A stretch of 64,000 bases of DNA from Thiodiazotropha sp040506275 (GCA_040506275.1 JBEVXD010000001.1:856601-920600); one strand, 5' to 3'. Positions 1 through 8,069 are shown, numbered from the stretch's first letter. Numbers and translations: made by a program. Notes: a model not told the origin generated them from the sequence alone.

Positions 1-17
1 ACATCTACCTGTTACTT

Positions 18-428
18 ATGTTTAAACAGTTACTCAATCTTAGATTGGAAACCCACACAGCTGATCGATACATCACTATTTTAATAGTGCTTTCTCTCAT
101 CATGGCAGTGCTAAATATATTTATACCTGCAGGTGCGGAAGAGTTTAATCTAATCTCAATCAGCTTTTTTGTATTGTTGGTTCCGATGGGTGTTGTCTCC
201 ATTCTGTTTGGATTACGTTTATTGAAGTTAAAGTCTGACTATAACTATCTGAAGCTCTTCTCCTGGAGTAACATAATCATGGGAGGCTTGTTAGCTTCCG
301 TCGTGCTATTTATATTGGCACTGCCTGTCGGTCTGGTTTCCAGTTTTGCTATGGCAATGATATTCTTTACAGCCGCACGTGAACGCAAACAGAGTGATAG
401 TGATAGCTCATCAGGAATCGGGAGTTAG
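18..428 (+). CDS. Small integral membrane protein, unknown function
   Basis: The 136-residue product has about four hydrophobic stretches (near residues 20-40, 46-66, 83-105 and 105-120) separated by short charged loops, and ends in a Ser/Asp-rich tail. This looks like a small multi-pass inner-membrane protein. I do not recognise a family. It begins 18 bases into the window, so its upstream context is not visible. No catalytic motif is seen. The gene is followed by a GC-rich hairpin. Confidence 0.6.
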   Translation: MFKQLLNLRLETHTADRYITILIVLSLIMAVLNIFIPAGAEEFNLISISFFVLLVPMGVVSILFGLRLLKLKSDYNYLKLFSWSNIIMGGLLASVVLFILALPVGLVSSFAMAMIFFTAARERKQSDSDSSSGIGS

Positions 429-790
429 CGTTACTATCTTCTATTTATCTATTCCAGTGAAGTAGGGTGCGGCCTGCCGCACCACAAAGGGTAGGAAATA
501 TACTGAAGACCTGTTTAATCGTGTTTTAGTTTTTTCTTATCACCCATAAATTTGATTACTCTTTTAGTAATCAAGGCTCCGGATCTTTTGTTAATTTCGA
601 TGACCTACAGCAGGGTAGTGCCCCATTTATAACATCACTCAAAGATAGGGGAAGATTACGGGGTAGGAAGACAAACCAGCTTGGTTTGTAAAACATTGTG
701 AGTATCTTGGGTGCAAGACTTAACAGATAGACGACTAATCGTCTATTCTGGGTTGATGACAACCTCACTCTAAAGATATGGAATCATAAT
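429..790. other. Intergenic region with two hairpins
   Basis: No convincing gene is seen. There is a perfect 8-bp inverted repeat GGTGCGGC/GCCGCACC at 466-483 just after the membrane-protein gene. It has no T-run, so it is not a classic terminator. A second perfect 9-bp inverted repeat, TTGATTACT/AGTAATCAA, lies at 552-574. The last 100 bases probably hold the aquaporin promoter, but no clear -35/-10 pair stands out. Confidence 0.4.
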
Positions 791-1483
791 ATGAATAAAT
801 ATGGTGCTGAATTTATTGGTACGTTCTGGCTGGTTCTGGGGGGATGTGGTAGCGCCGTAATTGCAGCTGCGTTTCCGGAAGTTGGTATTGGTCTACTGGG
901 TGTCTCTTTAGCCTTTGGCCTAACCGTTCTGACCATGGCATACGCTATTGGTCATATCTCTGGGTGCCACTTGAATCCGGCAGTTTCCGTTGGCTTGTGG
1001 GCAGGTAAACGTTTTCCGGCTAAAGAGCTCCTTCCCTACATAGTTGCCCAGGTCTCAGGTGGTATTGTTGCTGGCGGTGTATTGTATCTCATTGCCAGTG
1101 GCAAGGCTGGGTTTGATTTGGCTGGTGGTTTTGCCTCTAATGGCTACGGTGAACACTCTCCTGGGGGGTATAGTTTACAGGCTGCACTCGTAGCTGAAGT
1201 TGTTATGACGATGATGTTCCTCATCGTTATCCTCGGTGCAACTGATAAACGAGCCCCACAGGGTTTTGCGCCAATAGCAATTGGATTGTGCTTGACACTT
1301 ATACATTTGATCAGCATTCCGGTCACAAATACCTCTGTCAATCCAGCTCGTAGTACTGGTGTTGCTCTGTTTGCAGGAGATTGGGCTATTTCACAACTTT
1401 GGCTGTTTTGGGTTGCTCCAGTTATTGGTGGCGTGTTAGGCGCAATGATTTACAGGTTTATTGGCTCAACTCAAGATGAGTAA
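791..1483 (+). CDS. aqpZ: Aquaporin Z-type water channel
   Basis: This 230-residue major intrinsic protein has the usual family length. It has both pore-forming motifs, NPA at residues 62-64 (context HLNPAVS) and NPA at 184-186 (NPARS). The selectivity-filter positions seen in AqpZ are present: Phe42, His172, a Thr near 181 and Arg187. These favour a water-selective rather than a glycerol channel. The protein should span the inner membrane six times and form tetramers. It is monocistronic here and has no evident link to the neighbouring nif genes. Confidence 0.93.
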   Translation: MNKYGAEFIGTFWLVLGGCGSAVIAAAFPEVGIGLLGVSLAFGLTVLTMAYAIGHISGCHLNPAVSVGLWAGKRFPAKELLPYIVAQVSGGIVAGGVLYLIASGKAGFDLAGGFASNGYGEHSPGGYSLQAALVAEVVMTMMFLIVILGATDKRAPQGFAPIAIGLCLTLIHLISIPVTNTSVNPARSTGVALFAGDWAISQLWLFWVAPVIGGVLGAMIYRFIGSTQDE

Positions 1484-1648
1484 TAAATAGGGAATATCCG
1501 ACAAATACTGGATCGAGCATGTGGCCAGGTGAAATGCATTGGAGTAACCCGTTATTGCGAAGCTAATCAGGGCAGTGGCGGGACATTTCTTACCCCACAC
1601 ACCAAGTCATGAAATGATAAATATAGCTATCCGTATCCAGCCTGTCAC

Positions 1649-2041
1649 TTACAAATGGGTGTTTTTAAGATGGGCAGCCAGAGCGCTATCCATTGTCTGT
1701 ATATGTAACTCAAACCAATCGGGCAATTGCTCACAAATATAAGCGCGGGCCATGGTGGTTGAGCCGGCTGTAACACGTTTACCGAATCGTGCCAGATCTC
1801 CCAATATACGCTGGTGATCTGAAATATGTTCGGAAGTTGCGGGAAAGCTAGATTTTTCCATCAGCTGCTGTTCACTGTCAAAATGAGATTTGGTATGTTC
1901 AGACAGGGTTTGAAAAAGTAATATAAACTCCTCTTTTTCCGCATCTGCCATTTGATTTACCAGATGAACAAACTCTAAGTGAGTATCATCCATCTGTGGT
2001 AAATCGAGTACAAAACGTTGATCGAAGCCATCAATCAGCAT
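1649..2041 (-). CDS. Bacteriohemerythrin-type oxygen-binding protein
   Basis: The 130 residues form a single hemerythrin domain. The di-iron ligands can be read in order: His21, His53, Glu57 (HxxxE), His72 and His76 (HxxxH), and His112 with Asp117 (HxxxxD). Such proteins bind O2 reversibly and are thought to buffer or carry oxygen. It overlaps the end of the Cys-rich gene upstream by 11 bases, and both follow the SIR2-like gene on the same strand. A sigma-54-like promoter lies before that set, so a role in handling O2 during nitrogen fixation is plausible but inferred. Confidence 0.85.
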   Translation of the reverse strand: MLIDGFDQRFVLDLPQMDDTHLEFVHLVNQMADAEKEEFILLFQTLSEHTKSHFDSEQQLMEKSSFPATSEHISDHQRILGDLARFGKRVTAGSTTMARAYICEQLPDWFELHIQTMDSALAAHLKNTHL

Positions 2042-2288
2042 TTGCGTTTACCTCTGCAGATGTCTCTGGATTTGCTTTTTGGTAGTCGATCATTTTTACG
2101 ATTTTCCGAGCAATATACTGTGTAAAGTCATCTATATTCTCGTAGTCATACTCGATTGCAAGGGATGTAATCTCTTTCATCAGTTCTCGCAGTTTTACAA
2201 TTTCTGTCAATTCACGGCCGCATGTAAGACAGACGGTGCCGTTGTCACGGCAGGCGTTTTTTCCTTGGCAGGGTGTGAAGCGGGACAT
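2031..2288 (-). CDS. Small Cys-rich protein of unknown function (DUF1289-like N-terminus)
   Basis: This 85-residue soluble protein starts with a compact cysteine cluster (Cys7, Cys13, Cys20, Cys23; pattern C-x5-C-x6-C-x2-C). A predicted alpha-helical tail follows. The Cys arrangement loosely resembles DUF1289 proteins and could bind Zn or an Fe-S cluster. Its stop region overlaps the hemerythrin start by 11 bases, so the two are translationally coupled. It follows the SIR2-like gene by 35 bases. The function is unknown. Confidence 0.65.
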   Translation of the reverse strand: MSRFTPCQGKNACRDNGTVCLTCGRELTEIVKLRELMKEITSLAIEYDYENIDDFTQYIARKIVKMIDYQKANPETSAEVNANAD

Positions 2289-2323
2289 CTTTTACTTATA
2301 TTCCTCTGAAATATGGCTAATAA

Positions 2324-3223
2324 CTAACAAGTCACTTCATTTTCAAGTTTTGAATCTTCGTTATCTTGCTTTAGCTGAACAGCAGATTCTTCACCCAAAA
2401 AGGTTGCGATGTCAGCCTCTATTATTTCAATATTCATTTTTTTGCAAAAGCGACGCTCTTTTTCATTTGGTTCTGGGATTAGGGCCCAACCTGCAGGTTG
2501 ATCAGCAGCATAAATGATATCAGAGAGAACCATCCGTTCAGTATCCCTGGTCATTCTTATGCCAAGAAACAGATACTGTTTACCTTTCCTATACGTTTTA
2601 AGGTAGCTTGGCAATGCAAATCCGCCCATCAATTCGGTTATGTAATCGACATAATCAGCATCTGATGCGATATAGGTCGCATCTGGAAGTGGGCTGCCCA
2701 TGGGTTTAAATAGAATTGGCAGTGATGGGTCCGCTTCAGATTGATCAATCTCTTTTTCAGAGTACTTCTCACCGTCATAGTGATGGATTCGAAAGCGGTA
2801 ATCAGTACCACCAACCCTGGAGATGCCACGAACCAATGTGTGTGGTGTATTGCTGTAACTTTGTTGTAGTTGTGTGTCACGATTAATATCAACAACATAG
2901 CGAGGTTTTACTGACTCCAACCAGGCATGCAGAGGTGATTGGGTCCATGATTGCTTCCCGTAGGTCTCATCTAGAAAACGGTTGACGGCCGAACGACCAC
3001 GCTTCAATTCTACATCCATGGCAGCTCGTGCAAACTCATACATCAGCCTCGGTGCCATAGGACGACCGTTGTTCATTGCTAGTATCAGGCTGTCACTATC
3101 TGCAGGAATGGCATCACCTGTTTCAATATTGACAGACCCATTGAGTACACCCGCACCAAGGTAGGGCACTATCTGACCAGATGCTATGCCAGCTTTTAGT
3201 TCCGATATTTGCTTCTCGACCAT
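2324..3223 (-). CDS. SIR2-like domain protein in nif-accessory operon
   Basis: I set the start at the ATG of 3223 (299 residues). A strong Shine-Dalgarno-like GGGGG lies just upstream, and the protein then begins MVEKQISELK. The N-terminal part carries the Rossmann-type motif VPYLGAGVL (GAG at residues 23-25), as in SIR2/SIR2_2 families that bind NAD+. The rest has no motif I can assign. It is the first gene of a presumed operon with the Cys-rich and hemerythrin genes. A -24/-12 element lies about 40 bases upstream (3263-3278). Because draT, another NAD-using enzyme, is nearby, a role in NAD-linked control of nitrogenase is possible but unproven. Confidence 0.7.
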   Translation of the reverse strand: MVEKQISELKAGIASGQIVPYLGAGVLNGSVNIETGDAIPADSDSLILAMNNGRPMAPRLMYEFARAAMDVELKRGRSAVNRFLDETYGKQSWTQSPLHAWLESVKPRYVVDINRDTQLQQSYSNTPHTLVRGISRVGGTDYRFRIHHYDGEKYSEKEIDQSEADPSLPILFKPMGSPLPDATYIASDADYVDYITELMGGFALPSYLKTYRKGKQYLFLGIRMTRDTERMVLSDIIYAADQPAGWALIPEPNEKERRFCKKMNIEIIEADIATFLGEESAVQLKQDNEDSKLENEVTC

Positions 3224-3262
3224 GCTTTTCCCCCAAATAAATTTAAGTATTTGTAGGTAATC

Positions 3263-3278
3263 TGCAAGACACAGGCCA
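3263..3278 (-). promoter_or_regulatory. Candidate sigma-54 promoter of the SIR2-hemerythrin operon
   Basis: On the minus strand the bases read TGGCCT-GTGTC-TTGCA. The invariant GG and GC are 10 bases apart, as required for RpoN. The -24 half departs from TGGCAC in two positions. The element ends 40 bases before the SIR2-like start codon. Confidence 0.55.
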
Positions 3279-3667
3279 AACATTATTAAAAAACATCTGT
3301 CATTGAAGATAGGTGTGGATTATTAACTAAGCCACATATTAAGTAATTATTTAAGTAATCATAGTAAGTAATTATATTTATTAGAATTTATATATAATAA
3401 TTAAGAATTAATGAGTCTTAAAATGAATTCACAAACTATTCACAAGGATTATTCATATGCGCATTTCAATTCATTCAGTAAAACAGTTTCGAGATGAGAT
3501 GTAGGTTTTGCTACAAAAATAAGGACATCTAATAGAACGCTCTGTCTGAGAACTCATGACAGCAGGTGCTTTTAATCCATTTAGATAGTTGAATTCACGA
3601 AAAAGAGACTTGGCATGAAATGTGTAAATACTTGAACTTCTACTAATCAACTAAGAGTGTCATTTCA
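3279..3667. other. AT-rich divergent control region
   Basis: This is the non-coding stretch between the SIR2 operon (leftward) and the DUF3144-like gene (rightward). It holds three near-identical direct repeats TAAGTAATYAT at 3340-3350, 3352-3362 and 3365-3375 (12-13 bp spacing), an AT-rich tract to about 3420, a NifA-type site at 3500-3515, and a poor -24/-12-like element at 3611-3626 (TGGCAT-GAAAT-GTGTA, whose -12 GC is replaced by GT). Confidence 0.5.
3500..3515. promoter_or_regulatory. Candidate NifA upstream activator sequence
   Basis: The bases TGT-AGGTTTTGCT-ACA match the TGT-N10-ACA consensus and closely resemble the site before nifE (TGT-AGGGTTTGCA-ACA). It is about 96 bp before the weak -24-like element at 3611 and about 220 bp from the leftward promoter, so it could serve either side. 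Confidence 0.55.
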
Positions 3668-3916
3668 ATGCAGGAATCAGATTTTCGCGAAGTTGCAGAT
3701 GAATTTATTCACCTTGCTAACGATTTAAGTGAGGAGTGGGCTATGCCGTTTCTAAGTGCTGCGTTTATGTACGCCGCTGCGTGGTATAATACCAACTTCT
3801 TTTTTGAGTCTGATGGTGCTTCGGAGAATCAGCAAGCAGCAGTTGATTACTACTGCGAACAATATCGGAAGATGTTGATGGAATGCATGCACGATTTTTC
3901 CACACCTGGTGGGTAA
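3668..3916 (+). CDS. DUF3144-like small protein
   Basis: This is an 82-residue helical protein. The N-terminal pattern F-x3-AD-x-FI-x-LAN followed by a helix ending YAAAWYN resembles DUF3144 proteins, which have unknown function. It lies 39 bases before the next gene on the same strand and downstream of the candidate NifA site, so it may be a nif-accessory gene. The family assignment is by pattern only. Confidence 0.6.
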   Translation: MQESDFREVADEFIHLANDLSEEWAMPFLSAAFMYAAAWYNTNFFFESDGASENQQAAVDYYCEQYRKMLMECMHDFSTPGG

Positions 3917-3955
3917 TCGATCATTATTACTCATTGTTCAATTGGGTTTAAAGAT

Positions 3956-4318
3956 ATGAAACTTCAGACAGCTATAGAAGCTCCCCATCCTGCAGCATTG
4001 TGGGCGGAAACTGCACCACTTGACCCTCTGCAAGTCGACTGCGTTACTGCAGTAATGCTGAAAATTCTCGATAATAAATGCAAAATGGGAGCAGAAGAAC
4101 AGATGGCCATGATTGCTATCTACACTGTCATAAAGGAGAGGAGGGGATTGTTTTTCGAACCCTCTATTCACCAGGAGATCGATTCGGCTTTACAAGCTGA
4201 TTCTCAAATCTCAATAGATCAAATCCATGATTTACGGCTTTATGCAGAAAAGACAATTCCAAAGCCGATTATGAAACACTTCAAAAGCTATCTGCGTGAC
4301 TCACTATATGGCATCTGA
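3956..4318 (+). CDS. Uncharacterised nif-proximal protein
   Basis: This 120-residue soluble, mostly alpha-helical protein shows no motif I recognise. There are two cysteines in the central part (around residues 36 and 48) and no signal peptide or membrane segment. It probably shares a transcript with the DUF3144-like gene upstream, and it converges on draT. Function unknown. Confidence 0.6.
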   Translation: MKLQTAIEAPHPAALWAETAPLDPLQVDCVTAVMLKILDNKCKMGAEEQMAMIAIYTVIKERRGLFFEPSIHQEIDSALQADSQISIDQIHDLRLYAEKTIPKPIMKHFKSYLRDSLYGI

Positions 4319-4468
4319 AACTTGGCCTATATTTTATTAAAGAGCCATTGAACGAGCTATGGATCAATTCCCGGCTGCCTATGAATCGTTCTTCAATATA
4401 AGAACTCATACGCGTTACCGGGGCAATTAGAAAACCTGGGCTTCTTTTAGTTTCTTAGTTCAACATTT

Positions 4469-5350
4469 CTATAAGATACTAATATTTACTCTGTACACCC
4501 CGCCAATAACCAGAAATTCATTTTCACCTCTTAAACTATCGGGAAGTAAGCCGGGAAAGTAGAGAAGTTTTACAAAAGGAATTTCTGATTGCAGTATGTA
4601 GTCGCCAAATTCATCAGCTCTTTCTCTATCATTAGTAAATGAATTGAGATTATTCAGTAATAGTATGCATTCTTGCTTAGTTAGCTGATGCAGAATTTCA
4701 TGCTCCTTGATGTGATTGATCCCTCTATAGAGCTTCAGGCGAGATGTTGTTGAATAGAGTCGTTCAATTTCATACTGGCAATAGGTATAGAGCAGGTCAA
4801 GCTGAGCTTCCAATCCATTAGTGTTATATAGACCCTGTGCGCGATCACTAAGATACCGAAAATAGTGTTCTGTTGAGTAATCACCAAGTGGTCCGCGGTG
4901 ATTTCGTGGCAGTAATCCGAAACGCGACTCTACCCAACTTTTCAGAACAGCAGCTTCTTTACCATCCGGATCAAACATCCAACCGCGCAGAATACGCAAA
5001 TAATCAGCTTTCTCTCGTTTGTGGTGAGACTGCTGTGCATCGAATCCAGCTTCATCCAAATTATCGAGCAAAAAGCTGGATCGCATATAGTCCATAAAGT
5101 GGATTGCCCGCTGCTTAACATCTTGAACATTTTCCAAATGATCAAAAAGATCAGCATGAAGGTCAGTTACACCATCAATTAAAATCCTAACAGGATGTTC
5201 CTGAAAGGTCAGACTACCAAGGATTACTGCCGGAAGGTTGCATCTGTTGATTGGCAGGCGTGCATAGGTGGGTAGATAAGTACGTTTTGACACTGATTGT
5301 TTGTTTTCATCCATACATTTGCTGGGTGATTGTCGTGAACCTGACCTCAT
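4469..5350 (-). CDS. draT: NAD+:dinitrogenase-reductase ADP-ribosyltransferase
   Basis: DraT switches nitrogenase off by transferring ADP-ribose from NAD+ to an arginine of NifH (Arg101 here). The C-terminal half has the expected ADP-ribosyltransferase layout: LYRGI (the Arg strand), then NNLNSFTNDRERADEFGDY (the Ser-Phe-Thr strand), and GENEFLVIGG with the catalytic Glu near the end. At 293 residues it is close to the family length. An ATG at 5314 would give a 281-residue form. Neither start has a strong ribosome site. It is transcribed away from nifH. The partner glycohydrolase gene draG is not in this window. Confidence 0.88.
   Translation of the reverse strand: MRSGSRQSPSKCMDENKQSVSKRTYLPTYARLPINRCNLPAVILGSLTFQEHPVRILIDGVTDLHADLFDHLENVQDVKQRAIHFMDYMRSSFLLDNLDEAGFDAQQSHHKREKADYLRILRGWMFDPDGKEAAVLKSWVESRFGLLPRNHRGPLGDYSTEHYFRYLSDRAQGLYNTNGLEAQLDLLYTYCQYEIERLYSTTSRLKLYRGINHIKEHEILHQLTKQECILLLNNLNSFTNDRERADEFGDYILQSEIPFVKLLYFPGLLPDSLRGENEFLVIGGVYRVNISIL
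5302..5317. promoter_or_regulatory. NifA upstream activator sequence for nifH
   Basis: TGT-TTTCATCCAT-ACA fits TGT-N10-ACA and lies 97 bp upstream of the nifH -24 element, the usual range for NifA acting through DNA looping. It lies inside the first codons of the annotated draT, or across its alternative start at 5314. Confidence 0.7.
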
Positions 5351-5413
5351 TTGTAGAGCTGTAATTATTATTAATCATAAATAAATCAATATGTTATTCG
5401 GTTTTTCATTATT

Positions 5414-5429
5414 TGGCACGCCGATTGCA
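5414..5429 (+). promoter_or_regulatory. Sigma-54 promoter of nifH
   Basis: TGGCAC-GCCGA-TTGCA is a perfect match to the RpoN consensus TGGCAC-N5-TTGCA. It predicts transcription starting near 5440 and a leader of about 60 bases before the nifH ATG, which has AAGGAG 12 bases upstream. Confidence 0.93.
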
Positions 5430-5501
5430 AAACTCTAGTCGTCCACGTGACCACAAACGACATTAGTCACTACTGATTCAACAATAGTAAGGAGATCCAA
5501 C

Positions 5502-6377
5502 ATGGCATTGCGTCAATGTGCAATCTACGGTAAAGGCGGCATCGGCAAGTCTACCACGACCCAGAATCTGGTCGCAGGTTTAGCCGAGCTCGGTAAAAAA
5601 GTCATGATCGTCGGTTGCGATCCCAAAGCGGATTCCACCCGCCTGATTCTGCACTCTAAAGCACAGAATACCATCATGGAAATGGCCGCTGAAGCCGGTA
5701 CCGTCGAGGACCTGGAGCTGGAAGATGTACTGAAGGCTGGTTATGGCGATATCAAATGTGTTGAGTCTGGTGGTCCTGAGCCAGGTGTTGGTTGTGCTGG
5801 TCGCGGCGTAATCACCGCTATCAACTTTCTCGAAGAGGAAGGTGCCTACGAAGAAGATCTCGATTTCGTATTCTATGATGTACTCGGCGACGTGGTATGT
5901 GGTGGTTTCGCTATGCCTATTCGTGAGAATAAGGCTCAAGAGATCTACATCGTTTGCTCCGGCGAGATGATGGCTATGTATGCTGCCAACAACATCTCTA
6001 AGGGAATCGTGAAATACGCTAACTCTGGTGGCGTACGTTTGGCTGGCCTGATCTGTAACAGCCGTAATACTGCTCGTGAAGACGAGCTTATTATGGAGCT
6101 GGCCCGTCAGCTTGGCACACAGATGATCCACTTTGTTCCTCGTGACAATGTGGTACAGCGTGCTGAGATTCGTCGTATGACCGTTATCGAATACGACCCT
6201 AAGGCCAAGCAAGCACAAGAGTATCGCGATCTCGCCACGAAGATCATCGACAACAAAATGTTCGTGATCCCCACACCGATCACCATGGATGCTCTTGAAG
6301 ATCTGCTGATGGATTTCGGTCTCATGGATGAAGAAGACGAGAGTATCGTCGGCCAGACCGCCGCAGCAGAAGCTTAA
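5502..6377 (+). CDS. nifH: Nitrogenase iron protein (dinitrogenase reductase)
   Basis: NifH is the homodimeric ATP-dependent electron donor to NifDK. The 291-residue protein has the P-loop GKGGIGKS at residues 10-17. The [4Fe-4S] ligands are Cys98 (GVGCAGRG) and the Cys of GDVVCGG near 133. Arg101 lies next to Cys98 and is the residue DraT modifies in other bacteria, consistent with draT just upstream. The gene starts the nifHDK transcript and is followed by a stable UUCG-loop hairpin that may set the higher level of nifH message. Codons and GC content look native. Confidence 0.99.
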   Translation: MALRQCAIYGKGGIGKSTTTQNLVAGLAELGKKVMIVGCDPKADSTRLILHSKAQNTIMEMAAEAGTVEDLELEDVLKAGYGDIKCVESGGPEPGVGCAGRGVITAINFLEEEGAYEEDLDFVFYDVLGDVVCGGFAMPIRENKAQEIYIVCSGEMMAMYAANNISKGIVKYANSGGVRLAGLICNSRNTAREDELIMELARQLGTQMIHFVPRDNVVQRAEIRRMTVIEYDPKAKQAQEYRDLATKIIDNKMFVIPTPITMDALEDLLMDFGLMDEEDESIVGQTAAAEA

Positions 6378-6391
6378 GTCATTCGGATTAC

Positions 6392-6411
6392 ACCGGCCTT
6401 TCGAGGCCGGT
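6392..6411 (+). terminator. Hairpin in the nifH-nifD spacer
   Basis: A perfect 8-bp stem ACCGGCCT/AGGCCGGT closes a TTCG tetraloop. No T-run follows directly (one occurs 13 bases later). It is more likely a partial terminator or an mRNA-stabilising 3' end for nifH than a full stop, because nifD has no promoter of its own that I can see. Confidence 0.6.
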
Positions 6412-6443
6412 ATCCATAGATCATTTTTTTCATAGCCTGTGCA

Positions 6444-6458
6444 TCCACAGATTAGTGG
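6444..6458 (+). repeat. Leader repeat copy 1 (before nifD)
   Basis: TCCACAGATTAGTGG occurs 21 bases before the nifD ATG and again exactly at 8037-8051 before nifK. CCAC and GTGG can pair as a 4-bp hairpin with loop AGATTA, right above the ribosome binding site AAGGAG (6468-6473). Confidence 0.8.
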
Positions 6459-6479
6459 TGGCAGGTGAAGGAGAATTTT

Positions 6480-7961
6480 ATGTCAGATTTGACACGCGAA
6501 GAGACAGAGTCCCTCATTCAAGAGGTGCTGGAAGTCTATCCTGAAAATGCTAAGAAGGACCGTGCAAAGCATCTCACGGTAAATGACCAAGAAGTAGAGC
6601 AATCAAAGAAGTGCATCACCTCAAACCGTAAGTCACTTCCTGGTGTAATGACCATTCGTGGTTGTGCCTACGCAGGTTCAAAAGGTGTGGTTTGGGGCCC
6701 AATCAAGGATATGATCCACATCTCTCATGGTCCAGTAGGCTGCGGTCAGTACTCACGTGCTGGACGTCGTAACTACTATGTTGGTACAACGGGTATCAAT
6801 ACTTTCGGTACCATGAACTTTACCTCAGATTTTCAGGAAAAGGATATCGTATTTGGCGGTGACAAAAAGCTGTCCAATATCATGACTGAGATTGAAGCTC
6901 TGTTCCCACTGAATAAGGGCATAACCATACAGTCAGAGTGTCCGATCGGTCTGATTGGTGATGACATCGAGGCCGTTGCCAAGAAAACTACTGCTGACAT
7001 TGAGAAACCTGTTGTTCCAGTTCGTTGTGAAGGTTTTCGCGGTGTTTCCCAGTCTTTAGGACATCATATCGCTAATGACGCAGTCCGTGACTGGGTACTG
7101 CATAATCGTGATGGAGACAACAGTTTTGAGAGCACCGATTACGATGTAACCATTATTGGTGACTACAACATCGGTGGTGATGCCTGGTCTTCAAGGACTT
7201 TGCTGGAAGAGATGGGTCTGCGTGTTATTGCTCAGTGGTCTGGTGACGGCACCCTGGCTGAGATGGAGAATACTCCCAAAGCTAAACTGAATCTGCTTCA
7301 CTGCTATCGTTCTATGAACTACATCTCTCGCCACATGGAAGAGAAATATGGTATTCCCTGGATGGAGTACAACTTTTTCGGTCCTACCAAGATCGAGGAA
7401 GCACTGCGTAAGATTGCTGCCTTCTTCGATGAGACCATCCAGGCAAATGCTGAAAAGGTTATCGAGAAGTACAAAGCTGAATATGAAGCGGTTATTGCTA
7501 AGTATCGCCCACGTCTCGAAGGTAAGAGAGTCATGCTCTACGTCGGTGGTCTGCGTCCTCGCCACATCATTGGCGCTTATGAAGACCTAGGTATGGAAGT
7601 AGTTGGTACAGGTTATGAATTTGCTCATAACGATGACTACGACCGCACTATCAAGGAGATGGGCAATGCGACCCTGATATATGACGATGTTACCGGTTAC
7701 GAGTTTGAAGAGTTTGTTAAGAAGGTCAAACCTGACCTGATCGGTTCAGGCATCAAGGAAAAATACATCTTCCAGAAGATGGGTATCCCTTTCCGTCAGA
7801 TGCACTCCTGGGATTATTCTGGTCCTTACCACGGCTATGACGGCTTTGCCATCTTTGCCCGTGACATGGATATGACTTTGAATAACCCATGCTGGAACAA
7901 GATTAAGGCACCCTGGTTGAAGGGTGAGGAAGATGCCGAAGCCGCTACGGCTGGCGCTTAA
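6480..7961 (+). CDS. nifD: Nitrogenase molybdenum-iron protein alpha chain
   Basis: NifD carries FeMo-cofactor and part of the P-cluster of dinitrogenase. The ATG at 6480, 6 bases after AAGGAG, gives 493 residues, the normal length. A GTG at 6465 is part of the ribosome site region and is unlikely. With this start the P-cluster cysteines fall at 62 and 88 (GCAYAG and PVGCGQ), with the third in SECPIG near 154, matching the family numbering. The FeMo-co ligand Cys lies in LLHCYRS near 275, and the His lies in QMHSWDYSGP near 442. It is followed by another hairpin and nifK. Confidence 0.99.
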   Translation: MSDLTREETESLIQEVLEVYPENAKKDRAKHLTVNDQEVEQSKKCITSNRKSLPGVMTIRGCAYAGSKGVVWGPIKDMIHISHGPVGCGQYSRAGRRNYYVGTTGINTFGTMNFTSDFQEKDIVFGGDKKLSNIMTEIEALFPLNKGITIQSECPIGLIGDDIEAVAKKTTADIEKPVVPVRCEGFRGVSQSLGHHIANDAVRDWVLHNRDGDNSFESTDYDVTIIGDYNIGGDAWSSRTLLEEMGLRVIAQWSGDGTLAEMENTPKAKLNLLHCYRSMNYISRHMEEKYGIPWMEYNFFGPTKIEEALRKIAAFFDETIQANAEKVIEKYKAEYEAVIAKYRPRLEGKRVMLYVGGLRPRHIIGAYEDLGMEVVGTGYEFAHNDDYDRTIKEMGNATLIYDDVTGYEFEEFVKKVKPDLIGSGIKEKYIFQKMGIPFRQMHSWDYSGPYHGYDGFAIFARDMDMTLNNPCWNKIKAPWLKGEEDAEAATAGA

Positions 7962-7970
7962 CGGAAATCG

Positions 7971-8000
7971 TCCGGCGGTCTTTTTATTAAGACCGTCGGA
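7971..8000 (+). terminator. Hairpin in the nifD-nifK spacer
   Basis: A 12-bp stem TCCGGCGGTCTT/AAGACCGTCGGA (one G-U pair) with a 6-base loop sits 9 bases after the nifD stop. No T-run follows. A role in mRNA processing or stability is more likely than strict termination, since nifK must be read from upstream. Confidence 0.55.
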
Positions 8001-8036
8001 AACGAACGACCAGATACAAACTTAACCAACTGCTTG

Positions 8037-8051
8037 TCCACAGATTAGTGG
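8037..8051 (+). repeat. Leader repeat copy 2 (before nifK)
   Basis: This is an exact copy of the 15 bases before nifD, 18 bases ahead of the nifK ATG and just above AGGAG at 8058-8062. Beyond the 15 bases, similarity continues loosely through the ribosome site. Confidence 0.8.
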
Positions 8052-8069
8052 CGCAGTAGGAGAAATATC

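Noticed and set aside
571..768. 65-codon minus-strand frame before the aquaporin gene
   Set aside because: No ribosome site, no motif, and it crosses the inverted repeat at 552-574.
3611..3626. Sigma-54-like element TGGCAT-GAAAT-GTGTA before the DUF3144-like gene
   Set aside because: The nearly invariant GC of the -12 half is missing. It is kept only as part of the region description because of the NifA-type site 96 bp upstream.
5580..6218. Long minus-strand frame of 212 codons opposite nifH
   Set aside because: Shadow of the strongly biased nifH codons, with no family resemblance and no ribosome site.
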